Shown piece after piece: positions 7,871 through 17,109 of a DNA stretch of 38,087 bases. The stretch's first letter is position 1. Each line of letters begins with the position of its first letter. Location of the stretch: NCBI GenBank assembly GCA_949283955.1, contig CASDUP010000007.1, positions 1 to 38,087 on the forward strand. Reading direction: 5' to 3'. The translations under genes were made by a program, and so were the position numbers. The stretch comes from an uncultured Verrucomicrobiota bacterium (GTDB lineage Bacteria; Verrucomicrobiota; Verrucomicrobiia; Opitutales; Intestinicryptomonadaceae). The notes beneath the pieces were generated by a model. The model made no database searches. It had not been told where the DNA came from and saw nothing but the letters and a program-made list of their open reading frames with translations.

Positions 7871-8884
7871 ATGAGCGGATTGATGCTTGCCGTGATGGTG
7901 TTGTTGCTTGTCGTATTTATAGTGGTGTTTATCGTTGTGATGAGCTTCATAAACACTTGGCTGAAGGCTTTGTTGGCGGGCGCTCCCGTGGGTATGCTCA
8001 CACTCATTGCAATGCGGCTCAGGGGCGTTCCGTACGGAATGATAGTCGACTCCAGAATAATGGCTGTGAAGGCGGGACTGGATCTGACCATAAACCAGCT
8101 CGAAGAGCACTATTTGGCTGAAGGTCATCTGATACCCACTATCCAGGCCCTAATAGCCTCGGAGAAATCGGGAATGAATTTGTCGTGGAAGCAGGCCTGC
8201 GCGATAGACCTGGCTACCAAAGGAACGGGAAAAACTGTCGGGGAGGCAGTCAGAACCTCAATAAATCCAAAGGTGATTGATTGCCCCAATCCTTCCCAGG
8301 GAAGAAAGTCTATCGATGGAGTGGCAAAAGACGGAATCCAAGTGAAAGTGAGGGCCAGAGTGACTGTCAGAACCAATCTGGACAGGTTCGTGGGAGGCGC
8401 GCAGGAGGAGACGATTATCGCGAGAGTAGGAGAGGGAATCGTCACCACTATAGGTTCGGCTGATTCGTATAAATTTGTGCTGGAGCATCCCGATAGAATT
8501 TCGAAGGTGGTTCTCGAGAGGGGCTTGGATTCCGGCACGGCGTACGAGATTCTTTCGATAGATATAGCGGACGTGGATGTCGGGGAGAACGTAGGAGCCA
8601 AGCTCCAGGAGGCCCAGGCGTTGGCCAACAAAAACATGGCCCAGGCACAGGCGGAAATACGCAGGGCGGCGGCAGTGGCTCTCGAACAGGAAATGAAGGC
8701 AAAAGTTGAGGAGATGAAGGCCAAGGTTGTCGAAGCGGAGGCGCAGGTGCCGCTGGCTCTTGCGGAATCGCTCAAGAGCGGAAACATGGGGTTCATGGAC
8801 TACTACAGGCTGCAAAACATTAATGCGGATACGGATATGCGCAAGAGCATATCCGGAGACAAGCAGGAGGACAAAAAGAAGTAA
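7871..8884 (+). CDS. floA: Flotillin-like protein FloA (SPFH domain)
   Basis: A 337-residue membrane-microdomain scaffold close in length to Bacillus FloA. It opens with a long hydrophobic hairpin (residues 5-32) and a short second hydrophobic stretch, then the SPFH/band-7 domain ([25 protein letters not shown] region). The C-terminal half is Ala/Glu-rich coiled coil with repeated EMKAKVEE elements, and the chain ends in a charged tail. A good SD (AAGGAAAA) precedes the ATG. It lies 19 bp behind nfeD, the same pairing as in Bacillus yqeZ-yqfA, so the two very likely function together in organising membrane domains. Confidence 0.95.
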   Translation: MSGLMLAVMVLLLVVFIVVFIVVMSFINTWLKALLAGAPVGMLTLIAMRLRGVPYGMIVDSRIMAVKAGLDLTINQLEEHYLAEGHLIPTIQALIASEKSGMNLSWKQACAIDLATKGTGKTVGEAVRTSINPKVIDCPNPSQGRKSIDGVAKDGIQVKVRARVTVRTNLDRFVGGAQEETIIARVGEGIVTTIGSADSYKFVLEHPDRISKVVLERGLDSGTAYEILSIDIADVDVGENVGAKLQEAQALANKNMAQAQAEIRRAAAVALEQEMKAKVEEMKAKVVEAEAQVPLALAESLKSGNMGFMDYYRLQNINADTDMRKSISGDKQEDKKK

Positions 8885-8896
8885 AGGGAGCTTGCC

Positions 8897-9439
8897 GTGG
8901 AATTTTTCGAGAATAATTTTGAAGTAGTCGCCGGAATCATAATAGCGATGGCGTATTTTATTCCGGTGGTTTTCAAAAAAATCTTCTACGGCAATGAGTA
9001 TTCGGAGGGCGATGGAGCGCGCGGCGATGAGACGGCAAACAGAAGGTCAGATTTTCCTGGCAAGAGGTCTGTCGGCAGGGAGTTTGTTTTTGATGGTTGC
9101 GTGAATAAGCCTGCCGAAGAAGATTCGGCTCCGGACAATCGCGGAGAAATAGAGCTTTACAAAATTGGAGAGGAAGCTCCAGACAGCGAATTTTTCGTGG
9201 AGGACAAAGCGTTTTCCGGAGGGGAATCGGACGAATATGCGGAGGTAGAGAAGAAGTTGGTTTCTCTTTTGGCGGAGCAAAATAAAATCGGAGTCTCCAA
9301 GAAATGCGACGTTCCCGCAAATCCGGAAGCTTCGACAAGATTCGGATTGAATTCGAGGGGGGATTTGGCGAGAGCTTTCGTGCTTTCCGAAATCTTGTCG
9401 AAGCCCATGGCTATGAGAAGAGATATTCGCGAAATTTGA
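8897..9439 (+). CDS. Unrecognised single-pass membrane protein of the NfeD-FloA operon
   Basis: A 180-residue protein starting at GTG 8897 with SD GGGAG 6 nt upstream. It has one N-terminal membrane helix (residues about 7-27, EVVAGIIIAMAYFIPVVF). A long acidic, low-complexity, probably disordered linker (about 30-150) follows. The chain ends in a compact conserved-looking segment, LARAFVLSEILSKPMAMR. I do not recognise a family. The closing motif ('L..AfvL.EIL..P.A.R') is one I associate with unnamed small proteins of PVC bacteria, unverified. Only 12 bp separate it from floA, so co-transcription is nearly certain. By position it is a candidate partner of the flotillin domain, replacing the third gene (yqfB) of the Bacillus operon. 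It ends 5 bp before glgB. Confidence 0.75.
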   Translation: MEFFENNFEVVAGIIIAMAYFIPVVFKKIFYGNEYSEGDGARGDETANRRSDFPGKRSVGREFVFDGCVNKPAEEDSAPDNRGEIELYKIGEEAPDSEFFVEDKAFSGGESDEYAEVEKKLVSLLAEQNKIGVSKKCDVPANPEASTRFGLNSRGDLARAFVLSEILSKPMAMRRDIREI

Positions 9440-9444
9440 GCTTT

Positions 9445-11640
9445 ATGATAATAAGCAAAGAGGAGCTGAAGTCCATAACGGGGGCTTACACGTCGAAACC
9501 CCACGACTTTCTGGGATTGCACAAATGCAAGGGCGGCCTGGTGGCTAGAGCCTATATCCAAAACGCTAAAAAATGCAGTTTGGTTCCCTTGCATGGAGGG
9601 GAAAAATTGCCGATGACTCGTCTCGACAAGTCGGGGTTTTTCGAATTGTTCCTCCCGCGAAAACGCAAAATTTTCAAATACGAATTCGAGGTGTTGGGCT
9701 ACGACGGCTCCGTAAGGACGGAGATAGACCCGTATTCGTTTCTTCCCTCCATATCGGAGAGCGACGTCTATTTGATAGGCAAAGGGGAGCAGCTGAAAAT
9801 ATATGAGCACATGGGTTCCCATCTTCGAAGAATAGACGGGGTTGAGGGCGTATCGTTTGTAGTTTGGGCTCCCACCGCCCGCAGAGTGAGCGTGGTGGGC
9901 GATTTCAACAACAGGGACGGCAGGTACGACCAGATGCGTCTGCTCGGGGGATCGGGAATTTGGGAGATATTTATTCCCGGGGTGAAAGCGGGCGCCAAGT
10001 ACAAGTACGAAATTTTGTCCCAGTTGTCGGACACTCCATTTTTGAAGACGGACCCGTACGCTGTGAGATTCGAGCCTCCGCCGTATAACGACGCGGTAGT
10101 TTACGATTTGAGCGGCTACGAATGGGAGGATTCCGATTGGATTTCTTCGAGAAAAAATTTCAGACCGGACGAATCTCCTATTTCGGTTTACGAGGTCCAT
10201 CTTGGATCGTGGAAGAGGGTAGTGGAGGACGGAGCGCGTCCGATGAGCTATCTGGAGATAGCGAAGCCTTTGGCGGACTACTGCAAGGAGATGAATTTTA
10301 CCCACGTGGAATTTATGCCGCTTTCGGAATATCCATTTGAGGGTTCGTGGGGATACCAGGTGACGGGTTTTTTTGCTCCGACTTACAGATACGGAACTCC
10401 GCTTGAGTTCATGAAGATGATAGACATTCTTCATCAAAGCGGAATAGGAGTGATAATGGATTGGGTTCCGGCGCACTTCCCGAGGGACGACTTTGCTCTT
10501 GCCCAGTTTGACGGATCTCATCTTTACGAGCACGAAGATCCCAGAAAGGGAGCCAATGCCGACTGGGGAACTCTCTGTTTCAACTACGACCGCAATGAAG
10601 TGTCAAATTTCCTTATGGGAAGCGCCCTTGCTTGGTTCGACAGATTTCACGTCGACGGGCTGAGGGTCGACGCGGTGGCTTCCATGCTCTATCTGAATTT
10701 TTCCCGCAAAGAGGGAGAGTGGGTTCCCAATAAATACGGCGGTTCGGAAAATTTGGAGGCGATAAGTTTTCTTAAGAGAACCAACAAGGCCGTGCACGAA
10801 AACTTCAAAGGATCATTGATGATAGCCGAGGAGAGCACCACTTTCGAAGGCGTGACGAGGCCGGTGGAGGAGGGGGGGCTAGGTTTCGATTTGAAGTGGA
10901 ATCTCGGCTGGATGCACGACACTCTCGACTATCTGAAAGAGGATCCGATAAATCGAAAGTACCATCACAATTCGATGACATTCCCTTCAGTCTATCAATT
11001 TACCGAGAAATTTATGCTCGTCTATTCCCACGACGAAGTGGTTCACGGAAAGAGCCCGATGGTTGGGAAGATGGGAGGTGCGTATTGGGGAGACAAGATA
11101 GCAAATCTGAGGGCTTTGTACGCCTATATGTGGTTTTGGCCGGGCAAGAAAACCCTGTTTATGGGGAACGAATTCGGACAAACTTGCGAATGGAGATATA
11201 AGGAATCGCTCGAATGGCATCTGTTGCGCTACTTGGAACACGAGGGAATCCGCAGGGTTGTCCGGGATGCGGCGGGAATATATTTAGCCGATAGATCCAT
11301 AGCCGTGGGCGACTTCAATCCAGGCGGGTTCAGGTGGATAAACGCCGATGACGGCGACAACAGCGTATTTTCGTTCCTGCGCCTGACTTCTAAAAATCTT
11401 TACGCGATAGTTTCCAACTTCACTCCCATCGAGCGCCGCGGATACCCGATAGGGCTTCCGGAGGGCGGAGATTGGGAGGAGATTTTGAATACGGATTCGA
11501 AGGATTACGGAGGAAAGAACCGGGGCAACAACGGAAAGATTCGCGCGAAAAAATCTCGATACAGGGAATACGAATATTCGGCGTCGGTAGTTCTGCCTCC
11601 TATGTCGACATTAATTTTTAGAAAGAAAGTTTTGGAATAA
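9445..11640 (+). CDS. glgB: 1,4-alpha-glucan branching enzyme GlgB
   Basis: A 731-residue GH13 branching enzyme that introduces alpha-1,6 branches into glycogen. The frame opens earlier (9304), but the ATG at 9445 is chosen because the extra segment overlaps the preceding gene and the N-terminus then matches the family (AYTSKPHDFLGLHKCKGG). Two N-terminal beta-sandwich modules (N1, CBM48) are followed by the barrel. Catalytic residues are D409 (DGLRVDAVASMLY), E462 (MIAEES) and D530 (YSHDEVVHGKSP), each four residues later than in the E. coli enzyme, so the alignment is nearly gap-free. No other glg gene lies in the window. The SD is weak (GAG 4 nt upstream), so translation may depend on coupling to the preceding gene. 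Confidence 0.97.
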   Translation: MIISKEELKSITGAYTSKPHDFLGLHKCKGGLVARAYIQNAKKCSLVPLHGGEKLPMTRLDKSGFFELFLPRKRKIFKYEFEVLGYDGSVRTEIDPYSFLPSISESDVYLIGKGEQLKIYEHMGSHLRRIDGVEGVSFVVWAPTARRVSVVGDFNNRDGRYDQMRLLGGSGIWEIFIPGVKAGAKYKYEILSQLSDTPFLKTDPYAVRFEPPPYNDAVVYDLSGYEWEDSDWISSRKNFRPDESPISVYEVHLGSWKRVVEDGARPMSYLEIAKPLADYCKEMNFTHVEFMPLSEYPFEGSWGYQVTGFFAPTYRYGTPLEFMKMIDILHQSGIGVIMDWVPAHFPRDDFALAQFDGSHLYEHEDPRKGANADWGTLCFNYDRNEVSNFLMGSALAWFDRFHVDGLRVDAVASMLYLNFSRKEGEWVPNKYGGSENLEAISFLKRTNKAVHENFKGSLMIAEESTTFEGVTRPVEEGGLGFDLKWNLGWMHDTLDYLKEDPINRKYHHNSMTFPSVYQFTEKFMLVYSHDEVVHGKSPMVGKMGGAYWGDKIANLRALYAYMWFWPGKKTLFMGNEFGQTCEWRYKESLEWHLLRYLEHEGIRRVVRDAAGIYLADRSIAVGDFNPGGFRWINADDGDNSVFSFLRLTSKNLYAIVSNFTPIERRGYPIGLPEGGDWEEILNTDSKDYGGKNRGNNGKIRAKKSRYREYEYSASVVLPPMSTLIFRKKVLE

Positions 11641-11641
11641 T

Positions 11642-12835
11642 ATGGAAAATTTCGAATTTTACGCTCCCACTAAAGTAGTATTTGGAAGGGGAACCGAGAG
11701 CAAAACAGGCAGTCTGGTTTGCGAATTTGCAGGGAAGGGTTCGAAGATTCTTCTCCACTATGGAATGGGAAGCGTCGAAAGGAGCGGACTTCTCGACAGA
11801 GTCAGGTCCTCTTTGAAAGAATCGGGTATAGAATTTGTTGAGCTTGGGGGAGTGCGGCCGAATCCGCGCCTGTCGATGGCTAGAAAGGGCATCGAAATAT
11901 GCAGGGAAAACGGGATAAATTTCATATTGGCTGTGGGTGGAGGCAGCGCGATAGATTCGGCTAAGTGCATAGGCTACGGTTTGGCTAATTCAGGAGTCGA
12001 TGTGTGGGACTTTTATTGCAGAAAGGCTCGTCCGAAGGCTTGCGCGGGAGTGGGGGTCGTCTTGACCATAGCCGCCGCCGGAAGCGAGATGAGCGAGTCT
12101 TCCGTCATTACAAACGACGAAAACGGAAATTTAAAGCGGGGTTGCAGCTCAGATTACTCGCGCCCCAAGTTTGCGGTAATGAATCCGGAGCTCACAGCGA
12201 CTCTCCCTCCGTACCAGACAGCCAGCGGCTGCGTCGACATAATAATGCACACGCTGGAGCGGTTCTTTTGCGTTCCGCACACTTCAAAAATCAACGACGA
12301 ACTTTCCGCGGCGCTGATTCGGGTTGTGATGGAAAACGCGAAAATCCTCCAAAGGGATCCGAAAAATTACGACGCCCGGGCGGAAATAATGTGGGCTGGA
12401 AGCTTGTCCCACAACGGATTTACCGGAGACAGATTTATAGGCGATTGGGCGTGCCACCAGCTCGAGCACGAACTGAGCGGAATGTTCGACGTTCCGCACG
12501 GGGCGGGCCTTTCCGCGATTTGGGGAACTTGGGCAAGATACGTTCTAAATGCCGACGCTGCCCGGTTTGCCAAACTTGCCCGCATGGTGTTCGGAATATC
12601 TGGGAAATCGGTTGTGGACGCGGCTCTCGACGGAATTTGCAGAATGGAAAATTTCTTTTCCGACATAGGAATGCCCACGGGAGTGTCCGGGCTTAATATA
12701 AAACCGAGCCAGCCGCAAATTCAAGAGCTTGCCAGGAAGTGCAGCTTCGACGGAACAAGAACCATAGGCGCCATAAAAAAGCTCGACGAAGAGGATATAA
12801 GGAACATCTACACTTTGGCTTCGGAAAGGGACTGA
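11642..12835 (+). CDS. Iron-type alcohol dehydrogenase, YqhD/butanol dehydrogenase-like
   Basis: A 397-residue group III metal-dependent alcohol/aldehyde reductase. FYAPTKVVFGRGT is the family opening, and AVGGGSAIDSAKCIGYG is the nucleotide-binding loop (GGGS type, which in YqhD and Bdh favours NADPH). Metal ligands are inferred as D199 and H203 (CVDIIMH), H272 (ACHQLEHEL) and H286 (DVPHGAGL). Their spacing matches YqhD (D194, H198, H267, H281). It probably reduces aldehydes or ketones in fermentation or detoxification; the true substrate is unknown. The start lies 1 nt beyond the glgB stop, so coupling is likely. It converges with the GspM-like gene 21 bp away. Confidence 0.93.
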   Translation: MENFEFYAPTKVVFGRGTESKTGSLVCEFAGKGSKILLHYGMGSVERSGLLDRVRSSLKESGIEFVELGGVRPNPRLSMARKGIEICRENGINFILAVGGGSAIDSAKCIGYGLANSGVDVWDFYCRKARPKACAGVGVVLTIAAAGSEMSESSVITNDENGNLKRGCSSDYSRPKFAVMNPELTATLPPYQTASGCVDIIMHTLERFFCVPHTSKINDELSAALIRVVMENAKILQRDPKNYDARAEIMWAGSLSHNGFTGDRFIGDWACHQLEHELSGMFDVPHGAGLSAIWGTWARYVLNADAARFAKLARMVFGISGKSVVDAALDGICRMENFFSDIGMPTGVSGLNIKPSQPQIQELARKCSFDGTRTIGAIKKLDEEDIRNIYTLASERD

Positions 12836-12856
12836 ATTTGCCGCTCGGCTTCTGCC

Positions 12857-13417
12857 CTATTTCCCTTCTTCGGGAGCGAATTCAAAGGAGCTTATGCTGT
12901 ACCGCGCGCTCGCGTTCCCTTTGGAGTCGCCGTCGAATACCGCCTTGGATACGGATATGTAAGGCTCGTATTCGGAGAGGCGATCTTCAAACTTTGCGAG
13001 GGAATCCATGCTTGCCTTCGAGCAGGAAAGCGTGAGGTTGTTTATTTTAAAGCGCCCGGCGTCGTTCGTAGTTATGGAAGAGAGAGAATAGGACAGATCG
13101 GCGTCCTGGGCGCAGTTCTCTGAGAAGATTTGGAGGTTTATCGAGGACACCGTTCTTGAGGGATCGAATTTTTTCAGGCAGTTGTCCAATTTTTTTTGGA
13201 TTTTCGGAGATTGGCTTATTACAAGCCGCGCGAGTTCTTCGCGCTTGTCCAATCCCGCAGATGCTCCGAAGAGGTGCCTCGTCTTTCCCGATAGCGCCGT
13301 AAACCACAAAAATAGAAGAATCCAAGCCACTCCGAGTATCATGAACCTCTCCCTGGCGCTCTTTGATTCGTACCAGAATCGGGCTTTCCCAAACAGTTTT
13401 TTCAATTCCCTCTTCAC
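12857..13417 (-). CDS. GspM/PilO-like secretion or pilus assembly protein
   Basis: A 186-residue bitopic inner-membrane protein starting at GTG 13417, 2 nt after the stop of the upstream GspL-like gene. The layout is a short basic cytoplasmic tail (residues 1-24), one membrane helix (MILGVAWILLFLWFTALSG, about 26-44), a helical stretch, and a periplasmic alpha/beta domain from about 90 (SINLQIFSENCAQDADL, then NNLTLSCSKASMDSLAKFEDRL). This is the architecture of GspM and PilO, and the pairing with a GspL-like gene supports that. Sequence identity alone would not settle it. No other type II secretion or type IV pilus gene lies in the window. Confidence 0.7.
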   Translation of the reverse strand: MKRELKKLFGKARFWYESKSARERFMILGVAWILLFLWFTALSGKTRHLFGASAGLDKREELARLVISQSPKIQKKLDNCLKKFDPSRTVSSINLQIFSENCAQDADLSYSLSSITTNDAGRFKINNLTLSCSKASMDSLAKFEDRLSEYEPYISVSKAVFDGDSKGNASARYSISSFEFAPEEGK

Positions 13418-13419
13418 GG

Positions 13420-14490
13420 CTAAATGTTCTTTTTGATTTTCAATTTTATGGTAAATTGCGCTTCCGATCTTGCCGAGCGGCTCTCTACGCTTACTCCCGC
13501 CACGTTGGAATCTCCCTTCAATGCCCTGACGTAGGAATCCAACAGCCTTATGGATTTCGACTTCCCCTGAATCTCCACATCTTTCTTGTCGTCCACCGAA
13601 ACTTTCGAAAACACCACTCCGTCGGGCCTCAAGTCGTTCAAGAATGCCACAATCGCGAGCGGATGCAATTTATCCCCACCGAATTTTGTCAGCTCCGCTA
13701 TTTGCTCGCTCCGCTTTTCAATCTCTTTGGACGCCTTCTCCAATTCGGACACTTCCAAATCCCTCGAACCCGTCTTCAGCGAGAAAAAGAGAACCGCCGC
13801 CTGCCAGCAAAGCAACAGAACTACCGCCGCCGGAACTGCGGAAAGAAGCAGCCTTTCCGCCTTTTCTTTGCGGGCTTCGGAATTCATCTTTTTCAGCTTT
13901 CTCCTGTCCCGCAAATCGAGAGTGGAAAGCTTTTTTAGCGGAAAATTAAACGACACTTCCTCTCCAGAAAATTTCCCTTCGGAATCAACTTTTGCGAAAA
14001 TTCCCGAGGCGTATCTCTTTCCATCAAATTGTTTCAATTTGAAAATGGGAGGGTTTTCCAGTTCGGAAATTTCTCGAAGCTCCTCGACAGCCTTTCCGAA
14101 CTCATTTCCGATTTTCACTACTTGAAAATCCTTCAACTTTCCACCCTCCGTCTTTAACGAACATATCGAAGTGTCGTCCGCCACAAAGACGTTTTCCTCC
14201 GGAAATTCCGCAAAGAGGGCAAGAGAAGCAGAAGGAACCACATAGTCCGGAATTTCGTCTCCGCTTCTTGAAAAATTTTCCGACTTCTCCTTGGAGGCGG
14301 CAAATATAGCAATCTTTCCGTTTTGGGCTATCCATCCACGGCAGATTTTATCGGGAGGAAGCGGGCACGAGTCCTCGAGCGACATCGAAACGAACGATTC
14401 CGCGTCGGCCGGCGACATTCCTCCCGGAGCGTCTATTATCTTTACGAAAAACGACTCCGACCCCACAAGTTCGATATTTCCCACCTTCAT
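13420..14490 (-). CDS. GspL-like (PilM-PilN type) assembly platform protein
   Basis: A 356-residue protein with the GspL layout. Residues about 1-225 form a cytoplasmic domain with an actin-fold-like start (VGNIELVGSESFFVKI), then comes a membrane helix (about 230-258, LLLSAVPAAVVLLLCWQAAVLFF). A helical linker rich in Glu/Lys follows, and a periplasmic ferredoxin-like domain (about 285-356, PilN-like: LAIVAFLNDLRPDGVVFSKV). The frame is open to 14574, but the ATG at 14490 is right behind a good SD (AGAGGGG), so the longer start is rejected. In type II secretion, GspL links the ATPase GspE to the inner-membrane platform. The following gene is GspM-like. Confidence 0.75.
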   Translation of the reverse strand: MKVGNIELVGSESFFVKIIDAPGGMSPADAESFVSMSLEDSCPLPPDKICRGWIAQNGKIAIFAASKEKSENFSRSGDEIPDYVVPSASLALFAEFPEENVFVADDTSICSLKTEGGKLKDFQVVKIGNEFGKAVEELREISELENPPIFKLKQFDGKRYASGIFAKVDSEGKFSGEEVSFNFPLKKLSTLDLRDRRKLKKMNSEARKEKAERLLLSAVPAAVVLLLCWQAAVLFFSLKTGSRDLEVSELEKASKEIEKRSEQIAELTKFGGDKLHPLAIVAFLNDLRPDGVVFSKVSVDDKKDVEIQGKSKSIRLLDSYVRALKGDSNVAGVSVESRSARSEAQFTIKLKIKKNI

Positions 14491-14582
14491 TTTCCCCTCT
14501 TTTTGACGCAGAATACGACAGCTCCGAATTATGTCAACGCATTCGAGCCAATTTTGTTTCAAACAACTCCCCAAAAAAGCGC

Positions 14583-16340
14583 TTAAATGTCGGCTCCTTT
14601 AGGATTCATAGCCTCAAGAATATTCATCGCATGCGAGTTCACTCGTTCGCACTGCGACAAAATTTCTATGAACAGTATGCCTCCCTTCGTCACTCCGCTC
14701 GACTCCATTTGGCTTATGGCAGCCCTTCTGAGATTTTTCCTCACCGAGTCCAAGTCCTCCCTTATTTTGAGGGCGTTTTCCAAATCTGAGTTCGATATTT
14801 TTTCCTTGTACAGGCTGCCGTCCGCGAAATCCACAAATTTTGTCATTTGCTCGCAGAACTCCTTGAAGGTGTCCGATTGGAGCATCTTGTCCAGAAACTG
14901 CCTGCGGTAGCGCTTGCGGGCGTGCATTATCAGCCTGTAGCAACAGTCGCACATGTCCTCGAGTTCGGGTACTATTATCATGTCCCTGGCTATCAGCGAC
15001 AGGCTGTTTCTGCTCAAATCGTGCGCCGAGCACTGCACAAAAAAGTTCGTGAGGGCTATAGAGAGCTTGTCGCTCTCGTCCTCCAAATTGCGAAGTTCGG
15101 CTACCTCTTTGCTCAGGTCTTTGTCGGGATTTTGGATTACGTACACAAACCCGTTGAACATTTTTCCGGACAGCTCCGCAAGTTTGACGAGTTCTTTTTG
15201 TCCTTCCAGCAAAGCCAGCTCTCCCATTTCCGGAAGGCTGTTCGTAAGGTATTCCACTCTCTGAATCGAAGTGCGGCGCTTCCTGTCCGGGGCGTCTTTG
15301 AGCACCCACTTGGCGATCTTTTCCATCTGGGATACGAACGGGAGAAGCACGAGTATGTTCAATCCGTTAAATAGGGTATGGAATAGCGCGAGCCTGTCGG
15401 GAATGACGGCCCTGGAAAGGAGGTCGGCACGCGCCTCGGGAGGTAGGGAAGCTATGTCCGACACATTCATGGCGCGCAGGAACTCCGCTGACAAGGTTGT
15501 TCCTTCCGGTATGATGAAGCATACCATTTTTATGAAGTAGTGGAACACTGCAAGCACCCAAACAACGCCTATCACGTTGAACAAAAAATGGGCGAAGGCG
15601 GCGCGCTTTGCGTTTAGGCTGGCGGGAATTGCGGCGAGGTTTGCGGTTATGGTAGTGCCTATGTTTTCCCCGAGAACTATAGCCGCGGCAAGTTCAAGGG
15701 ATATCCAACCTTTGGCGGCCATAGTTATTGTTATAGCCATCGTCACGCTCGAAGCCTGCACTATCATGGTAAGCACCACCCCGAACAGCAAAAAGAGCAG
15801 AACCGAGAAGAATCCCATATCGGAATAATGGGATATCCATTGGAGGGCCTCCGGATGCGCTCCGAGATCCGGCACTGATTTCGTCAGGAAGTCCAATCCC
15901 ATCAGAAGAAGGGCGAATCCGACTACGAATTCTCCGAAATTTTTGCACCCCTGTTTTTTTGTTATAAACGAGAGAATCACTCCGAGCCCCACCATCGGCA
16001 GGGCGAAGGTGGACAGCGAATACTTGAAGCTGAAAAACGCTATGACCCACGCGGTGGTCGTCGTTCCCAAGTTCGCCCCCATTATCACTCCGATTGATTC
16101 CTTGAGCGTGAGGAGGCCGGCGTTGACGAAGCTGACGACCATTATTGTAGTCACGCTCGACGACTGTACGGCGGTGGTTATTGTAAGCCCGGAAAACACT
16201 CCCTTGACGCGGTTGCCGGCCATTGAGCGCATTATGGATCTGAGCTTGTCTCCCGACAATTTCTGGAGTCCGTCGCTCATCAGTTTCATTCCGAAGAGAA
16301 ACAGTCCGAGACTTCCTACAATTTGGAAAAATCCGTACAT
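14583..16340 (-). CDS. Na/Pi cotransporter family protein with PhoU-like C-terminal domain
   Basis: A 585-residue inner-membrane protein of the NptA/YjbB type. Two inverted transport repeats are visible: AVQSSSVTTIMVVSFVNAG with MGANLGTTTTAW, and VQASSVTMAITITMAAKG with LGENIGTTITANLA. The QSSS/QASS motifs are the known substrate-site signature. Residues about 1-330 hold about eight membrane segments. The remainder (from about 350) is a helical PhoU-like cytoplasmic domain likely to gate or sense phosphate. The likely role is Na+-coupled phosphate movement; direction (uptake or efflux) is not evident. An AAGG SD precedes the ATG. The GspL-like gene follows on the same strand after 92 bp and may or may not be co-transcribed. 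Confidence 0.93.
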   Translation of the reverse strand: MYGFFQIVGSLGLFLFGMKLMSDGLQKLSGDKLRSIMRSMAGNRVKGVFSGLTITTAVQSSSVTTIMVVSFVNAGLLTLKESIGVIMGANLGTTTTAWVIAFFSFKYSLSTFALPMVGLGVILSFITKKQGCKNFGEFVVGFALLLMGLDFLTKSVPDLGAHPEALQWISHYSDMGFFSVLLFLLFGVVLTMIVQASSVTMAITITMAAKGWISLELAAAIVLGENIGTTITANLAAIPASLNAKRAAFAHFLFNVIGVVWVLAVFHYFIKMVCFIIPEGTTLSAEFLRAMNVSDIASLPPEARADLLSRAVIPDRLALFHTLFNGLNILVLLPFVSQMEKIAKWVLKDAPDRKRRTSIQRVEYLTNSLPEMGELALLEGQKELVKLAELSGKMFNGFVYVIQNPDKDLSKEVAELRNLEDESDKLSIALTNFFVQCSAHDLSRNSLSLIARDMIIVPELEDMCDCCYRLIMHARKRYRRQFLDKMLQSDTFKEFCEQMTKFVDFADGSLYKEKISNSDLENALKIREDLDSVRKNLRRAAISQMESSGVTKGGILFIEILSQCERVNSHAMNILEAMNPKGADI

Positions 16341-16416
16341 AAAACCTTGCTATAAATCCGGGCGTTATTTTTATGCAAACAGTAAATTGGTAGGAAATTG
16401 TAAGGAAATTGTTAGC

Positions 16417-17109
16417 GTGGACGACAAAAATTATAACAATCCGAACGACAAAGTTTTAGGGATATGCTCTGGCGGTTTGGATTCCACTGTAATGCTGTAT
16501 TTTTTAGCCTCATCAGGAAAGCTGGCTGGGGGATTGTCGTTCAATTACGGGCAAAGGCATTTAAAAGAGATAGATTTTGCGCGCAAGGCGTGCGGCAAGC
16601 TGGGGGTTCCCTTCGACGTGGCTGACATTTCGAATCTTGCCCGTTTGTTTGGAAAAAACGCCCTTACCGACAAGAAAGTCGACGTTCCAAAATCGGATTA
16701 CGACTTCTCCAATATGTCGGTTACGGTCGTTCCGAACAGAAATATGATATTTGCCTCCATTGCAGCCGCGCGGGCGATAGCCTTGAATTGCCGCGGAGTT
16801 GCCTACGCGGCCCACGGGGGAGACCATTCCATTTATCCCGATTGCCGCCCTCGATTCGCCGGGGCGCTCGCAGAGGCCCTGTCTTTGTGCCACTATTATC
16901 CTGTCGCTTTGGAAAGGCCTTTCATAGGAATGTCAAAGGCGGACATTGTTCGTTTGGGCGCGGATTTGGGAGTGGACTTTTCCGAGACGTGGTCTTGCTA
17001 CGAGGGGGGCGAAATCCACTGCGGGCAATGCGGAACGTGCAGGGAGCGCAGGGAGGCGTTCAAGCTTGCGGGAGTTCCGGATCCGACAAAGTATTCCCGG
17101 ACATTCTGA
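16417..17109 (+). CDS. queC: 7-cyano-7-deazaguanine synthase QueC
   Basis: A 230-residue ATP-dependent enzyme converting 7-carboxy-7-deazaguanine to preQ0 in queuosine synthesis. The open frame extends far upstream antisense to the phosphate transporter; GTG at 16417 with SD AAGGA 10 nt upstream gives the family length. The PP-loop [12 protein letters not shown] near residue 20 binds ATP. The zinc site is C194, C202, C205 and C208 (CGQCGTC followed by RRE). Other conserved segments are [15 protein letters not shown] and [13 protein letters not shown]. The last 50 bases overlap the end of the convergent permease gene. Tgt, the later enzyme of the pathway, is encoded at 34.1 kb. Confidence 0.96.
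   Translation: MDDKNYNNPNDKVLGICSGGLDSTVMLYFLASSGKLAGGLSFNYGQRHLKEIDFARKACGKLGVPFDVADISNLARLFGKNALTDKKVDVPKSDYDFSNMSVTVVPNRNMIFASIAAARAIALNCRGVAYAAHGGDHSIYPDCRPRFAGALAEALSLCHYYPVALERPFIGMSKADIVRLGADLGVDFSETWSCYEGGEIHCGQCGTCRERREAFKLAGVPDPTKYSRTF

Noticed and set aside
9157..10533. 458-codon open frame on the minus strand across glgB
   Set aside because: It is antisense to a gene with all GH13 catalytic residues, its product is Arg/His-rich with no domain, and it arises from the codon bias of glgB.
15943..16416. N-terminal extension of queC
   Set aside because: It runs antisense to the phosphate transporter; GTG 16417 with SD AAGGA gives the normal QueC length.
1421..16440. Shared word TTATAACAATC near ompH and in the start of queC
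   Set aside because: The second copy is within coding sequence (YNNPND) and only two copies exist; taken as chance.
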